Source of the DNA: Pseudomonadota bacterium
GTDB lineage: Bacteria; Desulfobacterota; Desulfobacteria; Desulfobacterales; JAHIVH01
Length of the DNA stretch: 64,000 nt
Reading direction: 5' to 3'
NCBI GenBank assembly: GCA_018816735.1
Contig: JAHIVH010000129.1
Location: 64,479 to 128,478 of the forward strand
The notes below the pieces were generated by a model. The model saw only the letters and a list, made by a program, of their open reading frames with translations. It was not told the origin of the DNA and did not search any database. The position numbers were made by a program, and so were the translations under genes. Below, in pieces: positions 59,365-64,000 of the stretch (position 1 is its first letter; each line of letters begins with the position of its first letter).

Positions 59365-60489
59365 GTGTCATTGGTTGATTTTAATGTTGCTATTGAAAAA
59401 TTGAGGACATTTGCCGAAAAAGAAATAGCGCCATTTGCAATAGATGGTGATCTTGAGCCAAGCAGCGCCTGGGTCAGAACCGTATGGCAAAAGAGTGAAA
59501 CGCTGGGGATGCCATCACTCCCCTTGTCTGAAAACCTGGGCGGCGCGGCATATCCGGATTTTTGCCTGGCCCTTTTTCTGGATGTGCTTTCCTCGGCCTG
59601 TCCGGGGGTTGCTTCTGTGTATGCCCACCATTATGCCGCATGTCTCTCTGTCCTGCACGCCGAGGCGGAACAATTGAAAGGGCTTTTCTCAGGTGGAACG
59701 TGCCTTAAGACCCGCCATACGCCCATTTTTTGCATGTTGTTTTCAAAAAATGACTCCCCTGAAAAACTCTCATTAAAGGAAATAGACGGTCATCTGTTTC
59801 TTTCAGGCGTGAGCAGCCTGACCGGTAATGCTCATTTCGCCGATAAGTTCTGCGTGTTTGCCAAAGACGGTGATATGGAAGGCAGCATGACCTGTATGGT
59901 TCTGGATAGCAGGCAAACCGGCTTTGCTTTTCCTTATTTACAGGATATTTCAGGTCTTAAGCTAAACCCGATGGCAGAGGTCCGGTGTCGCAATATACCT
60001 GTTTCCCGGAAGGATATTATTGGCATCAGGGGACGGGGCAATAAAATTCTGGAGGAATCCTTGTTTTCGTTTCATAATTTTTTATCTGCCATGATTATGG
60101 GGGCTGTGAGAAATGTCTGGAAAAAAACAATTGATTATGTGGATGACAGATATCAATTTGGCATCCAGACGATTCATTATCAGGAAATCCAGAAGATATT
60201 GAAACATATGATGCAAAAGCTGAATGACGGCACATCCGCCTATATCAAGGTGTTTGAAGCCCCAGGGGGAAACAGGGACGTCTCCCCTGAAGATACAAGG
60301 CAGACCAGAAAATTGTGCAAGGCCTGTGCCTGTGACATCATCATGGATGCGCTTAAAATTGAAGATCCCGCCACACATGCGGTAGCATACGGGCTTGAAA
60401 AAATTATACGGGATGTGGAAACACTTGCCATGATCGACAGAGGAGGCAGGTATCATCCGTTGGAGAGAGTGCATAGGAAGGTGGGGTAG
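59365..60489 (+). CDS. Acyl-CoA dehydrogenase family protein (divergent)
   Basis: N-terminal ACAD helices (TLGMPSLPLSENLGGAAYPDFCLALFLDVLSSACPGVASVYAHHYAACLSVL), FSFHNFLSAMIMGAVRNVWKKTIDYVDDRYQFG; RBS AGAGGAGGG. Confidence 0.85.
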   Translation: MSLVDFNVAIEKLRTFAEKEIAPFAIDGDLEPSSAWVRTVWQKSETLGMPSLPLSENLGGAAYPDFCLALFLDVLSSACPGVASVYAHHYAACLSVLHAEAEQLKGLFSGGTCLKTRHTPIFCMLFSKNDSPEKLSLKEIDGHLFLSGVSSLTGNAHFADKFCVFAKDGDMEGSMTCMVLDSRQTGFAFPYLQDISGLKLNPMAEVRCRNIPVSRKDIIGIRGRGNKILEESLFSFHNFLSAMIMGAVRNVWKKTIDYVDDRYQFGIQTIHYQEIQKILKHMMQKLNDGTSAYIKVFEAPGGNRDVSPEDTRQTRKLCKACACDIIMDALKIEDPATHAVAYGLEKIIRDVETLAMIDRGGRYHPLERVHRKVG

Positions 60490-60507
60490 GGTTTGTTGTG
60501 GGTTTAT

Positions 60508-60635
60508 TGAGTTGAATAGTTAAATTGTTGATTGGTTAAATAGAGAATTGGTTGAATGGCGTATTGGTTAAAACAGATAGAATACCGCTCACTATTTTTC
60601 CATTTGACCATTCATCTATTCACCTATTTAACGCT
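60508..60635. repeat. Convergent intergenic region with degenerate TTGGTTAAAT/TTGGTTGAAT-type repeats and complementary-like right arm
   Basis: gttgaatagttaaattgttgattggttaaatagagaattggttgaatggcgtattggttaaa on the left; catttgaccattcatctattcacctatttaac on the right. Confidence 0.6.
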
Positions 60636-61404
60636 ATCCTGTTTTTATTCCCCATACCACCAGTTTGATCCATGAAAATGCAAATTTCAGCAGGTCGGCC
60701 TGATTTTTTTTTATTTTTTTTTGTAATGCGGGCTTTACGTTGTAGCGCTTTAAAAAACTGCTTTTGAAAACAAATTCCTGAAACGCGTCGATATTGTATG
60801 CAGCCATGAAAGTCATTTTTCCTTTTGGGCCCTGGAATCCTTCCGGTCCCCAGGGGTCCTGATGGAACAGTGCCTTTACTGCGGCCCATCTGGCTGTCAT
60901 ATCATTGTAAATAAGGGCATTCTGATCTTCTGCCCAGGAGGCCACGGTCATTTCATCTGTCTCGTGCCGGCCCTTGCAGAAAACAGGTGGCCTGAAGAAA
61001 TGCACGATCTCCGGTTTTTCTCCGGAATCGCCAAAAAGAAGACCATGCTCTACCGGGAAGGTTCTGCAGGTATCCGGCCTGTCCGGATAGACCGAACACC
61101 CTTTTTCCGACAGAAACGGGCAGGTCTTCTCGTCGTTTTCCTGCATTTTCAGCAATACTTCCGGAAAAAAACTCGATGGCTTCATGACAATGTCCACATA
61201 CTGGTCCAGAAAAGCATCTGAGGATATCTTAAGATTGTTTTTCAGCCTGAGCACGTCATAGGGGTAAAGATAAAGGTTCAGGTTTCTGCAGCACAGGTTG
61301 AAGCAGTCAAGCCTGTCATGACATTTGAACCGGAAAGTGTCCCCCATTTCAAGGCGTTTTCCCTGAAGCGTTTTAATATCCCTGACATCGACGGATTTCA
61401 TCAT
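60634..61404 (-). CDS. YkgJ family cysteine cluster protein
   Basis: FKCHDRLDCFNLCCRNLNLYLYPYDVLRLK; CPFLSEKGCSVYPDRPDTCRTFPVEHG. Confidence 0.9.
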   Translation of the reverse strand: MMKSVDVRDIKTLQGKRLEMGDTFRFKCHDRLDCFNLCCRNLNLYLYPYDVLRLKNNLKISSDAFLDQYVDIVMKPSSFFPEVLLKMQENDEKTCPFLSEKGCSVYPDRPDTCRTFPVEHGLLFGDSGEKPEIVHFFRPPVFCKGRHETDEMTVASWAEDQNALIYNDMTARWAAVKALFHQDPWGPEGFQGPKGKMTFMAAYNIDAFQEFVFKSSFLKRYNVKPALQKKIKKNQADLLKFAFSWIKLVVWGIKTG

Positions 61405-62033
61405 TCACCATCCCGGATGCTGACAATCATTTCCGCAATTGTCTTTTTAAATTTCAAACTGAGTTGCAGTGCGGTTTTTAGATTTTTCTCAATGGTTGCC
61501 ATTTTGATGTAAAAAGGTGTCCTGTCAAATGTATAATACTCCTTTTTTCCGTGACGCCTGTTGAATTCAGGACAACCCGGCCCTCTTAACGTGATGCCGT
61601 CCGGCCGCCTCATTTCGTTTGGAATGCCGTGCATCCTGCAGATCATGGGCCGGTGGTTATACAATACGCAGCGGCCGTCCGTGTTCAGCGGGCACATGAT
61701 CCTTTGGGGAGGGGCATCCTTTTCATAAGTCTGAACCGCGAGCCTCGCCTTTTTAATGATTTCATCTGCAGTCTCAGGAGGGAGTTTCAGAAAAGCGGAT
61801 GTCAGATAGAGAAATTCGGCCAGCGTATGATGGTAAAACCGGGTCAGGCAGCAATTGTCTTCACAGCCGCTGCAATCAAATGCGTAATGGGTGGACGCAA
61901 TGTAATATTGCCGGTCCATTTCCCGGTAAAGGTTTTCCAGTTCATCCAGAAAGGGCCTGGCCCTGTCCGGTATGGGTGAATATTCGGGTATCATGATGAA
62001 ATGCCCTATACACGATACCCGATTGATTTTCAA
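61401..62033 (-). CDS. YkgJ family cysteine cluster protein (start may be 61994)
   Basis: FDCSGCEDNCCLTRFYHHTLAEF; CPLNTDGRCVLYNHRPMICRMHGIP; ends overlap with the neighbouring YkgJ gene. Confidence 0.9.
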   Translation of the reverse strand: MKINRVSCIGHFIMIPEYSPIPDRARPFLDELENLYREMDRQYYIASTHYAFDCSGCEDNCCLTRFYHHTLAEFLYLTSAFLKLPPETADEIIKKARLAVQTYEKDAPPQRIMCPLNTDGRCVLYNHRPMICRMHGIPNEMRRPDGITLRGPGCPEFNRRHGKKEYYTFDRTPFYIKMATIEKNLKTALQLSLKFKKTIAEMIVSIRDGE

Positions 62034-62039
62034 CAGTTT

Positions 62040-63326
62040 CTAAAAGGTATATGTCACTTTTGCAGCATAAAGGAACCAGTACCTGTCCACATCCGCTACA
62101 AATGGGTCATCAGGCTTTCTGGGGTTTTCGGCGGACGTATAGGCGCCGAACCCGTCATTGTAAGCCACTTCGAGTTTCAGGAGCCAGTATTCATTGACGT
62201 CAAACCGCAGGGAAAGTGTTGTCGTCTTGAGCCAGGCTTCAAAATCATTGCCGAATACCTTTCTATTCGATAACAGAAGTCTGGTATTATAGTCCGTTAC
62301 AGGGTTTACATCTTTACCGTGTCTGTTATCCACGTCCGGGTAAAATTCCGAATAGGACACGCTTGCTTTAAAAAATTCACTGAAATCATAATTCAAGGCC
62401 CCATACCATCCTTGAAATGTTCGGGGTGGCCTGTCTTCATATCCCAAACCCAAATCCCATTTGCCGTCCATTGATCCTGATAGGAATTCACCTATCAGGG
62501 ATAGTTTTTCCCGTTGATATTCTGTTGAAACAAAATACGAGTCAAAGTCGTATTCATACTCAAATTTCGTCAATCCTGCACGATCTGCAAGTGCAGAGTT
62601 CAGGCTTCCCGAAATCAATGTATTTTTTCCTTCAATCCACCCGGACTTGATTTTAAATCCTGCCAGAGGCGCATACCATGTTACGCGATACGCTTGGGTA
62701 GTTGAGGGTTTAACATTGTTGATCTCCAGATTCAGAATGGAAAATGCCTGTTTAAATGCATAGGCAATGCCTGTATCCGGGGAAAAATTCGGCTCGCCTA
62801 CACTGAATTCATAGGCGAGAAGTCCTGCTCTCCCCAACAGAATCCGGCCATAAAACTCAACACCGCGATAACTTGAAAACGCATCCCGGAACAGCTCGCC
62901 ATAGGTGCTCTGGGGAAGCAAAATGCATGTTCGCAGCATATCCAGATCTCTTGTGGCCGAAAAAAAGCCGGAGAACCCTTTGTGCTTGCCGATCCGCACT
63001 CCCAGCCAGTCCCGCCAGTGGTAGTCGGCATTGGCCCAGTCCACGACGATTTCATCGTTGCCGTTTATGCCCATGTCCCTTGCGAAGAACTGAACACCCA
63101 GTCGAAGCCTGTCTGTCACGTCTGTCGTGAAATTGATGCCCATTTCATTGAATTGAAAGGTGCCATCTTCAGTTTCAGCCAGATAGTTGTTTTTATCTGT
63201 CTGTAAATAGCCCTGGGAAATAAACCCGTGAATATCGACCTGGCCATACTGATCTTCGGCCAGACTATTTTTTGAAAAAATGATGACAGCAAACAGAATA
63301 AGCGTTGTTGTTTTTTTTAGGTTCAT
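62040..63326 (-). CDS. Porin-like outer-membrane beta-barrel protein (copy 5)
   Basis: VDIHGFISQGYLQTDKNNYLAETEDGTFQFNEMGINFTTDVTDRLRLGVQFFARDMGINGND; C-terminal DRYWFLYAAKVTYTF. Confidence 0.85.
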   Translation of the reverse strand: MNLKKTTTLILFAVIIFSKNSLAEDQYGQVDIHGFISQGYLQTDKNNYLAETEDGTFQFNEMGINFTTDVTDRLRLGVQFFARDMGINGNDEIVVDWANADYHWRDWLGVRIGKHKGFSGFFSATRDLDMLRTCILLPQSTYGELFRDAFSSYRGVEFYGRILLGRAGLLAYEFSVGEPNFSPDTGIAYAFKQAFSILNLEINNVKPSTTQAYRVTWYAPLAGFKIKSGWIEGKNTLISGSLNSALADRAGLTKFEYEYDFDSYFVSTEYQREKLSLIGEFLSGSMDGKWDLGLGYEDRPPRTFQGWYGALNYDFSEFFKASVSYSEFYPDVDNRHGKDVNPVTDYNTRLLLSNRKVFGNDFEAWLKTTTLSLRFDVNEYWLLKLEVAYNDGFGAYTSAENPRKPDDPFVADVDRYWFLYAAKVTYTF

Positions 63327-63340
63327 CTTTCTTCTCCCCC

Positions 63341-63787
63341 TTAATTATCAGAAACAGTTATGACTTTGACGGTATCAATGGCAGCTGAGGGAGAAACATA
63401 CCCAATTGCGCCATCGGTTTTAGCCACAAAGTTGACTATTTCCTGTTCGGTTTTGAATATTTTGGGGATTCTTCCTTTACCGATAAACAGCTGGTTCCTC
63501 CAATACGCGCGAAACTGATCGGTACTTTTATTTGTATATTTAACGACAAATCGTTTATGTACTTCAAGTTTCACAAGGGTGGCAAAGGTTATTTTCGTAT
63601 TATCCGGCCAGAACGTGGTCATGCCCAGAAAAATATTTTTTATTTCAGCTTTTGAAAGAGAATTTATTGTCATGTCTTTATTGGCAATAATCAAAACCTC
63701 GGATTCGGATGCCATACCGGGCGTATTGTTGAAAGCGGTTATGGCCACCATTACGGCAACCGCTTTAAGAAATCGTTTAATCGTCAT
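63341..63787 (-). CDS. Small PstS-like periplasmic substrate-binding-domain protein (copy 5)
   Basis: Signal peptide; EVLIIANKDMTINSLSKAEIKNIFLGMTTFWPDNTKITFATL...NKSTDQFRAYWRNQLFIGKGRIPKIF...GAIGYVSPSA. Confidence 0.83.
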   Translation of the reverse strand: MTIKRFLKAVAVMVAITAFNNTPGMASESEVLIIANKDMTINSLSKAEIKNIFLGMTTFWPDNTKITFATLVKLEVHKRFVVKYTNKSTDQFRAYWRNQLFIGKGRIPKIFKTEQEIVNFVAKTDGAIGYVSPSAAIDTVKVITVSDN

Positions 63788-64000
63788 TCATTCATCTCCT
63801 TTTTTTCAGAAAGGTCTTTTCCTGTGTTCGCAATGCATGCGGCGTTAATTCAAACTGCTCATTTTGAAAAAGGGGAAAAAACAAAAAAAATATCTGGCAT
63901 GACTGGCCAGTTTTTCTACTCGCTTAATGAAATTGGGGAGAGCATATTATTATTTCTGTATAATTTCAATCCTTAAATCAAGATTCTAAATTATTGACAT

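Noticed and set aside
1-64000. CRISPR arrays, tRNA/rRNA genes, insertion sequences, prophage or integrase genes
   Set aside because: Looked for repeats, cloverleaf-like sequences and transposase/integrase motifs; none could be supported by eye. A tRNAscan/Infernal run would be needed to exclude small RNAs.

Overview
64-kb chromosomal window with the gene content of a Gram-negative anaerobe, most like a sulfate-reducing Desulfobacterota member (inference only). It is densely coding. I saw no rRNA, tRNA, CRISPR array, transposase or phage genes. Main blocks: (i) a 5'-truncated giant 2-hydroxyacyl-CoA-dehydratase-type activase and a complete 1410-aa paralog at 26.3 kb; (ii) an ADP-forming acyl-CoA synthetase - LarB - LarE - MBL hydrolase operon; (iii) a stress locus with two divergent PrkA-type AAA kinases bracketing SpoVR and YeaH/DUF444; (iv) five paralogous pairs of a small PstS-like periplasmic protein and an outer-membrane porin-like barrel, four around 22-35 kb and one at 62-64 kb; (v) a DprE2-DprE1-UbiA triad that looks like a decaprenyl-phosphoryl-arabinose pathway, with a DUF2961 (GH172-like) exported protein elsewhere in the window; (vi) a rhomboid protease fused to a DnaJ C-terminal domain; (vii) signalling genes, a decayed SpoIIE phosphatase and a 1405-aa PEP-synthase-like protein. 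Regulatory sequences recognised by eye include sigma-54-like promoters, a LysR-type palindrome, a strong terminator, and two convergent intergenic regions with short tandem repeats. The strongest candidate for an undescribed system is the expanded porin/small-binding-protein family. All assignments come from reading motifs; no searches were run.
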